64,000 nt of DNA from Sphaerulina vaccinii (taxonomy: Eukaryota > Ascomycota > Dothideomycetes > Mycosphaerellales > Mycosphaerellaceae). The position numbers and the translations under genes are program-made. Below, piece by piece: positions 46,151 through 56,751 of the stretch. Numbering within the stretch: position 1 is the first letter of the stretch; each line of letters starts with the position of its first letter. The stretch is taken from NCBI GenBank assembly GCA_022570795.1, contig JAKUDP010000013.1:1-64000 (forward strand), in the 5' to 3' direction. Under the pieces are notes generated by a model, which was not told the DNA's origin, searched no databases, and saw only the letters and a program-made list of their open reading frames with translations.

Positions 46151-46695
46151 GCGGCCTTTGCGGTAACTTCTCTGAACACTTTTGTGTTCGGCAAGATGAT
46201 AGCGGTGGTCGCTGTGTGTGCAGCGTAAGTCAGACCTACGACTTGGCCCCTTTCCACTACACCAATAGTGAATGCTGTTGAGTAAGCACGATTGGTGCAT
46301 CATGATGAACCTTGTTCTGACCGCCACGACAGACTCTTCCTCGTGCGTTCCGTGCCTGCAAGTCAGCAGCATCACATCACCGACAGTCAGCGTCCCGTAT
46401 CACCAGCGTCACCCCTGAGCAATTGGGTGCAGGCAGTGGCAAGTCTGACATGAACAATGGCTCCTTCAACAACTCGATCTTCTCTTTGACTGTGTCAACG
46501 ACGTCGTCCACTCCCTCACTTGCCGCTTTTGACGAAACGACTTGGAAGAGAGACATTTCTGGCTCTTCCGCTACCTCCGCACCGTCGTCTCGATTGGCAC
46601 TTAGCATTATGGACGAAGGCCTATAGCAAATATGCGGCGTGTTGCGGTGGCCTGTGGAATATCACATTTGGCAGAAGAAGCAACTCGCCTACATC

Positions 46696-47098
46696 ACCCT
46701 CCTAACTCACGACATGAACACCCCTTCATCGTATTGTACACTTCCGGGAAAATCTGTCTCGGGACCATTCAAGAACCCGATTGAGCTTGCAGCCTGCATC
46801 AATCGCATCCTCGCCAGCACCAGAATGGAGGCGGCCACGCTTGCATTGAGTTCGGAGAGCAAAGCGATCATCTCGTCCCGGATCGAGCGCATAACCACCA
46901 GTCTCTTCGTCATGGGCCGTATTTCGGCATGACGGACTCCATCAAGTATGCCTTGGAAACGGACGACAGGACCTGTTCTGCAGAAGTTGGCACTAGCAAA
47001 TCCTGCAGTTTCGAAGGCTGCTGACCATCTGCCTGGTGGGCTGGAAGCTTCGTACCAGAGCTCACGCGAAGCTGAGAAGAAGCTCAAAGTCCGTTAGC
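46696..47098 (+). pseudogene. Protein-like fragment with an in-frame stop
   Basis: One frame gives DMNTPSSYCTLPGKSVSGPF through an Ala/Ser/Ile-rich helical part (IERITTSLFVMGRISA) to a TGA near 46,932. It then continues open with a segment containing LQKLALANPAVSKAADHLPG, to a final TAG. It may be the last part of the decayed region before it or an independent relic. No family is recognised. Confidence 0.25.
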
Positions 47099-47524
47099 CT
47101 GGTGCAGTGGATACAGCCAGAACAGCGATCGGACATGATGCTCCTGCAAGTCCCAGATCTGAAGGTAGGAAGGTCCTGCTAGACTGTAGCGACGACTCGA
47201 ACGACTCGAACTCGTCTTCGGGATGCGACTCGAATAGTGTGCACACAAGCATTTGAATGCGTTGAAGATGTTGATCATGGATCTGCGCTCTGATCAAATG
47301 CGTCCCTGGCAATGGATGGCGGACGGGTAGGACGATGAAAAAGAAGATGCAAAGGATGGCAGGAAGGTGGAAGATGGCCGGAGGTGCAATTTGTGTAGAG
47401 TTCCTTTTCGCGTCATGGTCTTGAAAAGCCTTGGCGCTCATCTTATCATGCACTTCCAAAGGCGACTTGCATCCTCTTTCGCTCATCACTCAACATCACT
47501 ACCATCGAATGCAAGCTCGCAACA

Positions 47525-48648
47525 ATGGCAAAACGACTTGCTGAGGACGACGGAGCAGAGCAAGCCAGAAGACTTCGAGCAAAGCTGACTGCCGATCTCG
47601 GTGAAGAAGAGAACAATTGCACAGCCGAGCACCACGCAAATCGCGTTGAACGTGCTACACAAACCCGTGCCTCCCCAGATGTACACCCTCGCAACAGCTT
47701 CAGAGGTCTCCCACAAGAGCTCCGAGATATGATATACGCCCTCTACTTCGACGACTTAGTCAAACAACCCAGCATACTTACAGCGACTGGCCTCTGAATT
47801 CCCGCTTCAACAACTGCCTGGAACTGCTTTTAGTCGATAGTGCTACGAGTGCGGAGGCGAAGAAAGTCTTCGAGAAAAACTACGCGAAGAGGATCACATT
47901 TTACTTCGAAGATGCAGTGTCGCTGTACGACTTTCATAGGCGAGCGGCGACGACACCGTTCCTTCAGAATAATGTTCGATTTGCGCTCAGGGACCGTGAG
48001 GATCTTGATCCTAGAGCAAAGTTCGGCACCGCGATAGGGTGGATGAATTACATGTTGATGGGCAGCAATCGTAATGGATCTGTTAACAATTACCCGCTCC
48101 CACCTGATAAGATACTCCACCACCATCATAAGGGTAGGCTGGGTAACAGCTTTCAGTTGCTGAAATGTGAACACGGTGGCGACAAAGGAAGACTGGGCTT
48201 GGGGTACCACGAGTTTGCATACCCGCCACTGAAGAAGTCACTGCGCCTGACTGCATCAGTATGGCAGGTTGAGATTGGGCTCAAGTACAGCGTCGAGGAA
48301 AATAAGATTGTGTCTAAGCTGGACACCGTTGGTGTCAACGTACTGAGTGGCAATATCTGCGACCTGTCGTTCAAGTCATTTCCCATCAGGGATGCCAAGT
48401 TGCGTCTGATGGGGTACTTGCGAGACAGTCCTTGGTCGTGGTTTCGAGCCAGGTATAATGGCAAATACCCTCTCAGCAGGGCGGAGTACCGCGCCTTCGC
48501 CAAGGGACAGGTCACATACAGTTGGCCTGTCACTGACATCGCTGAACGTAGTTGTCGCACTGGCGAGCTCTGGATACCGACATCTGATTTGGACGCCCGT
48601 CGTGTGAGACTGCTTGGAGCAGACATCGATAGTGATGTTGGTGAATAA
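47525..48648 (+). pseudogene. LPQELRD (F-box/2EXR-like) protein gene interrupted by a frameshift
   Basis: The first frame opens at ATG 47,525 with a charged N-terminus (MAKRLAEDDGAEQARRLRAK), then the family motif FRGLPQELRDMIYALYFDDL, and runs into a stop at about 47,797. A second frame continues from about 47,761 (HTYSDWPLNSRFNNCLELLL) to 48,648 with good protein-like sequence, including AKKVFEKNYAKRITFYFEDA. Passing from one to the other needs a shift of one base (as if one base had been lost). No intron of normal size with GT and AG bridges them. The rest has no other defect, so a recent mutation or a sequence error is plausible. The family is the same broad one as the gene at 25,092; function is unknown. 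Confidence 0.6.
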
Positions 48649-49390
48649 GAAGCCAGCGGCAGACTGCGAGCAAGTCAAGCGGAGACGACTCCAGTGGATC
48701 TGTCGTTAATGCTGCAAGCAGTTTCAGCATCTCCTCCAATCAGCCGTCCGCTGTGCTCACGCATTTGAGCTCGCATTGGTATTACACTGCTGAGAAAGGA
48801 ACACTTTACAATCATGAAGTCGATAAGAAGCGATTCGTCGACTGCATACACAAGCCCGGGCCAGAGCAAATCTTACCGAAAGCGAAACTCATGACAATTT
48901 GGTACGAACTGCATGCGAATGCACTCCTTCTCGTACCTCGACCATATACTGAAGTGGATGGCGTACCTCGCAGGCATCAATTGGCATCGCACACGTGGAT
49001 ATGCAGTGAAACAGACGCGTCTCGCTCGGAGACGTTCCTCTTTCATGCAACTTGGCGACCAGGATCCCCTCAAAGTTCTCCGCGTCTAAGCATTTGGCAG
49101 CTTCTCCAACTCCGCAATCCGCTTCGGGCATTTCTTCCTGGCCTTACGATTTTCGTCTGTGTTCGCTTACAGCTGTCAAGGTGAACGCATGTTGCATGCC
49201 AATCACATATCAAGCGAGCCAAGAGGGCTTGCAGGGCAGCTCCCCGAGGTTCAAGATGCGGACAAGATGAATGATTCATTTCTTCTGCATGCTTCAGCAT
49301 TCCTTATAGTGTCTATAGCCACTGTGCCCTGTTCAGTAGTGCCAACTTACACTTGTTCTATACAGTCTCTACACAATACCTGATTTTGAG
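48649..49390. other. Intergenic, nothing identified
   Basis: About 740 bases; presumed promoter of the following MFS gene. No feature supported. Confidence 0.5.
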
Positions 49391-51174
49391 ATGACGAATC
49401 GAGGCGCTTCCGACGAGAAACAGCTCTACGAAGTCGACCAGCTCGAGAATGTTGATAGCGACCAAGCGCACCATGCTAGCGAGAAGATTGCCAGGCTACG
49501 CGAGATCGAGAGCGAGTTCACACCAGAAGAGCAGCGCAAGATTATACATCGTATCGATAGACGGCTCATCATCACGGTCGGAGTGATGTACTGCGTCTCG
49601 CTCATGGACAGAACAAACTTGTCTGCAGCGTCAATTGCTGGCATGACTGAGGATCTGGTTCTTATTGGCTTCAGATATGTAAGTCGTCCACAACGAGCAC
49701 ATCTGAAACGACGCGTGCTAACATCTCCTTACGGTCCATTATCACTCTAGTCTTCTTCATCAGCTATGTCATATTCCAGCCTGCTGCTACTGTAGCTTGC
49801 AAGAAGATCGGGCCTAGGAACTTCTTGGGCACGATTACTCTTCTATGGGGCTGTAAGTGGATCTCATCGCGATGTCCAAGCACGCGGCTTGAGAGACCTT
49901 CATTGCTAATCAAGTCTTTTTCTAGCTGTCATGATCGGCATGGGCTTTGCGCCCACTTGGGACGTTCTAGCAGGCCTACGAGTTGTGCTTGGTCTCTTCG
50001 AAGCTGGCTTCTTTCCAGCTTGTGTGTACCTTCTGAGTACATGGTACGTGCGATGTGAGTGCCTCTTCCAGCTCCACCATTCCTGCGACTTGCTAAGTTT
50101 ATCCTTACAGATGAGATGGGCAAGCGATACTCGTTCTTCTATATCATTGGCATGTTCGCGAGTGCAGCTTCTGGCATACTCGCGTACGGCATCATGCAGA
50201 TGAAAGGTGTAGCCGACCTCAACGGCTGGAGATGGATCGTAAGTCCCTCACCTTTGTCGAACACGATCTGAGACTGACAACATGCGTCAAGTTTATCATC
50301 GAGGGCATTCTTACCTGTATCATCGCAGGCGTAGGCTGGTTCTTACTCGTACCGTTCCCAGACGATCACCCGGAGAAGAGCTGGAACTTCCTTACTGAAC
50401 GCGAAGTCGCCTGGGTCATCGCAAGAGTCGAAGCCGATCGAGCAGATACCGTCACGGAGCCCTTCAACTTGGTCAAGTTCTTGAAGCCCGCTTCTGATCC
50501 AAAGGTCTGGGGTTTCGCTCTCATGTTCTGCTGTCTGACGACAATCACGTACGCTCTGGCGTACTTCCTCCCCATCATCCTGCGCCTTGGAATGGGCTTC
50601 GATGTCGGCAAGTCCCAATGTCTGGTCACACCACCTTACGCTTTCGCTGCAATCGTCATGTTCATCTGTGGCTGGGCAGGTGACAAATACAAGATTCGAG
50701 GCCCAATCCTGATCTTCAACGCGATAATGTGTATCGCTGGCCTTGCACTTATCGGCTGGTCTGGTGTCCTCGGTGTGAGATACTTTGGAGTCTTCTTGAC
50801 CTGCGCTGGAGCCAACGCAAACATTCCAATTTGCATGTCTTACCAAGGCAACAACATTCGCGGACAATGGAAGCGAGCATTCTGCAGTGCTACTCTGGTC
50901 GGCTTTGGAGGAATCGGCGGTATTGCTGGAAGCTTGGTCTTCAGAACGCAAGACGCTCCGGATTATCGTCCTGGTCTCTGGGCTTGTATAACTGCTTGTC
51001 TGGTCATTATATGCACTGTGCTCGCACTGGACTCGTGGTTCTGGATTTCGAACAGGCGGGCTAAGCGAGGAGAGGTTGTCCTGGAAGGTGATGTAAGTGG
51101 CATCTGCCACGACTCAATATCATTTGAGTGTTTGCTGACATGTCTCCCAGGCCTCGTTTCGATACACGCTCTGA
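49391..51174 (+). CDS. MFS transporter of the Dal5/TNA1 (allantoate permease) family
   Basis: Six exons (49391-49678, 49735-49852, 49926-50054, 50111-50238, 50292-51092, 51151-51174) give 495 residues. The family signatures are present: KIIHRIDRRLIITVGVMY before helix 1, SLMDRTNLSAASIAGM, ISYVIFQPAATVACKKIGPR, GLFEAGFFPACVYLLSTWY and MGKRYSFFY. The MFS anion:cation symporter (ACS) family imports carboxylates such as allantoate, nicotinate or pantothenate; the substrate is not predictable. Introns 2-5 have canonical sites. Intron 1 (49,679-49,734) has a good GTAAGT donor and a GCTAAC branch, but the only frame-keeping acceptor reads CGG instead of CAG. The nearest YAG, 15 bases downstream, breaks the frame. 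Either a rare GT-GG intron or a damaging mutation is present. Helix count and all other motifs are intact. Confidence 0.85.
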
Positions 51175-51820
51175 AACCCTCGATGTGCCATCACGAATAT
51201 CTCAATACAAGAAAGAAGTCGGAGGCGGTTCCGGCGCTTCCTCATCAAACGTGTCAACAAGCTTTGTACTCCTGGCACGGAGTCTCGGGTTTCTACTTTT
51301 CCGATCATCGCTTCCAGTGCTCTTCACCGACTTCGTTCACACGCTTAGTAGTCTGAGACTGCACATATATTTATTAACAACCCTATAAGCGTACACGATC
51401 GGCCAGCTACGCCGCCCCACAGAAGACTACACTACAGTACAGCTTGGCGCAGAAAGTAGCTAAGAATAGCAGATTGATCACTATCAAACCTTGCTCCCGA
51501 GGACGCTGCGACAGGGATCTTCGCAAGTACGAGAAATGACAGACATCAAGTTTTAGGTTGAATATGTCCTTGAAGCGATGATTGGCGATAGGACTTCGCA
51601 ATACGAACACACAGTTACACACTGACGTGTAATGCCAGGAAGCTAACATTGACATCGGAGTCTAATTGACGGGTTTGCAATGTCAATACCAGAATTGGTA
51701 CATAGCCCCACAGGGCTATTCACCAGATTCTACACTACATATATACTTCACAAGAACTCCATCCATCCTTCGCTCCTTCATCTCAGCATCGCGATCTCCT
51801 ATCGCGGACCGACCGCAGCA
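51175..51820. other. Intergenic, nothing identified
   Basis: Holds the 3' flank of the transporter gene and the promoter of the small secreted protein gene; a TATATA stretch at about 51,738-51,746 lies about 80 bases upstream of its ATG. Confidence 0.5.
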
Positions 51821-52309
51821 ATGCAGTACCTCACCCTCGCACTTACGACTCTGGTCTCAATGGCCGCAGCACAAGACCCGACGTATAATGTCATGTTCAG
51901 ATTCTCTGAGTACGGCAACGGAGACACGACTTGCGATCCAGCGAATTTGATCTCGCCATCTGTGAGCACCAATGGTCCAAACGTGGGAGCTAGCCAACAG
52001 TTCCCTGATGGAACTGTAAGTCATCAGATAGAAGGTGTGAGGACGTTGGCTGACTTGCTTCCCATCTAGTCAAGCATCTATTATTCTCTTCTCGATGGGT
52101 CGGAGCCGGGTTGGAAAGTTGATCTCTTTACGGACTTGAACTGCAATGGAGATCCTATCGATACGTGAGTTCGGACAGTTTTGGCATAGGGATGATGATG
52201 CTAATGATGTGGGCACAGATTCTTCCCAGCAGTGAAGGAAGAAGGTTGCAAGCCACCTAAGGGTGCTGGCTGGGCTTGTGTGCGCGTCACCAAGGTCAAC
52301 GTTGCCTAG
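51821..52309 (+). CDS. Small secreted protein with four cysteines
   Basis: Three exons (51821-52015, 52070-52164, 52219-52309) with introns of 54 nt each (GTAAGT and GTGAGT donors) give 126 residues. A signal peptide (MQYLTLALTTLVSMAAAQ) is followed by a mature part with four Cys, likely two disulfides (TTCDP, LNCNG, EGCKPP, WACVR). The part between them is rich in Gly, Ser and Asp. Size, secretion and Cys content fit the broad class of fungal small secreted proteins, some of which act at the host or environment interface. No specific family is recognised, and an effector role is not shown. The exon structure is consistent in frame throughout. Confidence 0.75.
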
Positions 52310-52576
52310 GCGAGTTCGCTAGAAAGCCTCAGCGTAGCCACTCAACATCTGCTGGATGGAAGTCGGCAACAAGCAGGAATATCAACCTAGATCATTTCTG
52401 GACTGTTATGTCGGCGCCTTGAGGAGGACGCGTTTTTGCGTTCCAACCCTCATACCTCGAATGGAGGATCAGGACCCCTGCAGCATACAACAAGCGAAGT
52501 TCAAGATATATGTCTGACCATTTCTTCGAACATCAAAGCATAGGTCCTCAGAATCTTCATCATCCTTGTACACAGC

Positions 52577-54478
52577 ATGCCAGTCTACCACAGCTTGTCT
52601 TTGGCACTACTGCTAGCAGTTCTAGCTCACAACAACACCATCGCGAACAGTTCCACAGCCAACACAACAACAAGAAGATGTAAACCTCTTCCCGAAGACA
52701 GAACCTGGCCAACACTTCAAGACTGGCGAACTCTCAACAACTCAGTCTCGGGTCGTCTCTCCATTCCAACCCCTCCCGGTTCTGTCTGCCACGGCGTATC
52801 ATACAATACCTCAACGTGCAGCATCATCGCAGAGCAGTGGACAAACACTACTTTCCACTCCCTCGATCCATCCTCCGTTTCCTATAACGACGAAACATGT
52901 CTGCCAGATCCCAGTGCACCTTGCTCAGCCAAAGGCTATCCTCGATACGTCATCTCCGCTATGAGTGTGGAAGATATCCAAGCTGGAGTCAACTTCGCAA
53001 GACAGACTGGAGTGAGACTGGTCATCAAGGGGACTGGACATGGTTAGTTCAGCCTCTCAACATTGACTCACGAATGACAGTGCTAATGTTTGTAACTTAG
53101 ATCATCCCGGACGATCGTCTGGTCCAGATTCCTTGGGGCTATACACGCACAACATACGTGGTCTATCTTTACTCCATTCTTCCATCTCTTCCACTACTCG
53201 ACCAGTAGTCAAGATCTCCGCAGGCGAGCAGATGCGCGATATCTATACTTTTGCTGCTATGCATAATGTGACTATCGTAGGAGGTGCTGATCCTGATGTG
53301 GGAATTGGAGGTTGGGTGAGCGGTGGTGGTCATGGTCCACTTTCGGCAAAGTATGGTTTGGGAGCTGATCAGGTTGTTGAGATGGAAGTTGTTACTGCTG
53401 ATGGGAAGTTGAGAGTTGTCAGTGGAGAGTCGAGCGGTGAGGATGCAGATTTGTTCTGGGCAATGCGAGGTGTAGGTCGGCCACTCTAGAGTCTGTGAGA
53501 CGCATGCTGACAGGACTATTGTAGGGAGGAGCAGGCACTTTCGCTGTTCTAATCTCTGTTACAGTCAAGAGCTATCCGGCCATCTTTGCAGGAGGCGTGG
53601 TGACCTTGGCCTTCGAGACCACTGCGGACTCAGAGACATTCTGGCAGATGACAGCTTACTTCCACTCCCAGCTAGCTTCACTTGCAGAAGCGGGTCTTGT
53701 GAGCTACTATAACGTGGCTCCATCTGTAGCAACGTCAAGCTCGAACGCTTCAGTAACAGGCCAATTGATCTCACGCTGGCTTGCACCGGGTCTCTCTACG
53801 GCCGAACTGCTTGCGAAATTGCAACCCATGATCAATATCGTCACTTCGACGTGGGCCACTGTACAGGTCGATGTCGAAGCCCAATCTGGCAACTTCATGG
53901 ATTGGTGGCTGGCGTATTATACGGCGCAGACGGCAGGCACCTCTGGTCGCGTGGGAAGTCGACTTCTGACTAACAGCTCTCTCCTCGGCCCGATGTCAGA
54001 GCTGAAGAACGCGTTGCGTCTCAGCACACCCGAAGGCGAAGCTCTAGTAGGACAACTCGTAGGCCCAGCTCCAAACAGCCAGGCAGGCGTGGCTCGTGAT
54101 AACGCGGTTCTTCCAGCTTGGCGGCAAACATATACTCACGTCTCTCTCCCTCGAACATGGAATGCTTTGAACAAGACACAGAAGATGCTAGTTGCGACTG
54201 ACCTGAGAGATGTGAGAACACAAGCTTTGAGGCAGCTGGAACCTTACAGCGGCTGTTATATGAGTGAATCAGATCCCACTGAGCCTGATTGGCCGAAGGC
54301 GAAGTTCGGTGGCAACTACGAGAGGTTGTTAAAAGTCAAGAAAGCTCTTGATCCATGGGGAGTGTTCTGGTGCAAGCAATGTGTGGGAAGCGAGCTTTGG
54401 GATGTGGAAGGTGATGAAGAGGTTGAGGTTGAGAATGGAGTTGGGCAGAGTCGTGTGAGGTTGTGTTGGATCGAGTGA
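52577..54478 (+). CDS. Secreted FAD-dependent oxidoreductase, BBE/isoamyl alcohol oxidase type
   Basis: Three exons (52577-53042, 53101-53471, 53525-54478) with introns of 58 and 53 nt give 596 residues. A signal peptide (MPVYHSLSLALLLAVLAHNN) precedes many N-glycosylation sites (NST, NTT, NNS, NTS, NSS). The FAD-binding PCMH-type domain shows IKGTGHDHPGRSSG, which includes the His expected to carry covalently bound FAD, then GGADPDVGIGGWVSGGGHGPLS and WAMRGGGAGTFAV. The C-terminal BBE motif is present: YERLLKVKKALDPWGVFWC. Relatives oxidise alcohols, sugars or secondary metabolites and release hydrogen peroxide (for example fungal isoamyl alcohol oxidases). The second covalent ligand (a Cys in berberine bridge enzyme) is not obvious. 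The substrate is unknown. Confidence 0.88.
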
Positions 54479-55985
54479 GTATGGACGATGTGGTGGTGGC
54501 TGTATACTGAAGTCGATACGCTCGTTCCAGCTCGGACTGTCTCTGCTGAAATGCTCTGATATTCAACCACATTGCCTTACTTCATGTGCCTCGGGGCCGT
54601 GAAGTCTTACGGAGAGCCCAACAAGCGTGCATCTGTTCTCCGAGGTAATAGTTTCAAGGCATTGCGGCGTGTCTGCAATTTTGATTCCGTAGTAAGTCGG
54701 AGGTAGGAGAGCTTGCCAGTCGCTCGGCGTGAAGAATGTGAGTCAGGTCACGGGCAGCTTCTTCAGAAGGTCGAGCTATCTTCGAGGCGGTGTTGGACGG
54801 GCGGTCGCAGCTGTCATAGGGAGTAAGCCTCTTCTCCAGCCCACTGCTCATGAAAAAACAGCAAAGATGATGAAAAGTGTGTTTGACAGGTCTTGGTTTC
54901 ACTCGAAGGGCTACTTACACCACGCACCATGAGAAGGTACCTGTCATTGCGCGGCGCCCTATATGTGAGTGTGCGCGGGCTACCATGGCAGCCCGCACGC
55001 TCTTGTCTGGATACTTCTCTCCGTGTGTGTGGAATGGTGGCTTCGTGGGAAGTCTTCTTCATCAGGTGGACTCCAACTGTTGGCGCGTCCATCGGCAAGA
55101 AACGCCTACCAGCTAACAATGCCCGTGAGGGCTGAACTTTGTAGGAGCTCCGGCAACAGTGTAGTCCAGTACATACAGTCGTTGCAGTCTGTCCGGGTTT
55201 CGATGCAACGAGTTACGCAGAAGCGCAAAGGTGGCGGCCAACGAGGAGCTATGCGCCCAAGATCTGCCACCAACTCGAAGAATCGCCACCCGTCCAAGTC
55301 GCGCCGAGAGACCTGTACCACGATCGGGATCGCGCCTTGTCGTGTGGTGGTGAGTAGCTTCGTGATGCCGTTGTCGAGTGATGAAGGAGAGTTGGGGAGG
55401 GAAGAGGATGGAAGTTCAAGAGCAGAAAAGAACTTATAGCAAAGACACTAGCGTGGCGGGCCATGCCGCTTCACCGATCGCGTTGCCTGAGGAACATCTC
55501 TTCACGCTTTTTTTCTGCTGGAGTTGTTTGTTTCAAGAGCTCGTGAAGACGCAAGGCCCGGCTCATCTTGCTGTTTGGGGTCTTCGTCCGCCTGTTGTGG
55601 TCGATGGAGTCGCGACTTCGCGAATTCGCGGCTGCACTTCACCTCACTTCACTTCCAGCGGCCCACCTGGGCTTGGCCTTGGAGAATTCCACACATGCGT
55701 GTGTATGAAGGCCGTTTACACGCAGTATCTCAAATTTCCCGTCGGTGTCTCCGAGTTGAGGTATCTTCTTGCAGACTGATCAGTCTTCGAGACGAGTAGC
55801 TCAGTGTGTGTGCGAGACGAGAAGCATACGGGAGACCCCCAGAGGATAGCGATGTACTTCACAGCTTCCTTGACAGCCACGGCATCATGATGAAAGTGGT
55901 ATCAGAATATGGTGCTAACTCTACAGCAGAGACATCCCGAAAATCCTTGTCGAGATGCTGTGAGTTTGGCTTCAGCCAAATCCTT
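54479..55985. other. Intergenic, nothing identified
   Basis: About 1.5 kb with short unsupported ORFs on both strands. No repeats or RNA genes seen. Confidence 0.45.
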
Positions 55986-56592
55986 TCGTGTATCCTGAAG
56001 GAGTACGTTCAACAACTCATGATCATCATCATGCAGCAGAGGTTCCGCTTAGGTATGTTGGCTCTCACTGTCCTGCTCTACTGTCGAAAGAGAAAGAGAA
56101 GTGGTTGGTGAAGCCGCCGAAACCTTTGAGGAGTCTTTTGGGATTGTACTCATCTTGTTCTCCTAATCGTGATCCAGAGCAGTGTATCCTAGAGTCGTGG
56201 GCGAACTCTCGTAGCTTGTACGTGATGCTGAGCTGACTGTGTCGTCGTGTGCGCGCAGTAAAGTGCCTGTCGAGTCCTTGGTCCCCAAGGTTCAGGAGAA
56301 GAAGCCTCGCAGTAAGCCACTCTCATGAATGCCAGCACAGCTGAAGTTGGATACTATTACTGTGTTTGGATTTCAGCCCAGCGCGGGTGACATTTGCTGA
56401 CAGTATATTAGATGAGCCAGATACGCCGCCAATTCTCCGCAATAGCAAGCCGACTGTGCCCATTGAGGTCGCTCCCAAGCTGAAATCTGCTCGCGCTACC
56501 AATCTGAGAGACCTCACCCAATCATATACACCTGTCGTTGACCAAGTGCTACTGCAACACCTCTGCCAAGATGATGCAACTCCTTCCTGAGA
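55986..56592 (+). pseudogene. Possible short gene or gene remnant, family unknown
   Basis: A frame with KEKEKWLVKPPKPLRSLLGL to NSRS ends in a plausible 41-nt intron (GTACGT donor at about 56,220, GCTGAC branch, CAG acceptor). It then joins in frame to FKVPVESLVPKVQEKKPR. A second donor (GTAAGC near 56,313) and a TTCAG acceptor at about 56,380 follow. The protein-like sequence after them (SPARVTFADSILDEPDTPPI to a stop at 56,590) is in the wrong phase by one. The pieces look coding, but the gene cannot be completed as it stands. Confidence 0.25.
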
Positions 56593-56751
56593 CTGGTCTC
56601 TCGCCAGGCAAAACCGGACTGTGCGACCGTGATCAAATTGGCTTCTCCAGGCACTCGAAGTCGTGATCCCAGCGATATCGCCTCGTCCAATCATGGCGAT
56701 CGTATCGTGTCAAATCCCTACAGGCACATAGCTCCTAGTCACACTGTTCAC

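Noticed and set aside
46707..47087. 126-residue minus-strand ORF
   Set aside because: Antisense to the protein-like plus-strand fragment and without a recognised domain; undecided but weaker.
50343..51110. 255-residue minus-strand ORF
   Set aside because: Entirely antisense to the largest exon of the MFS transporter, whose motifs are clear.
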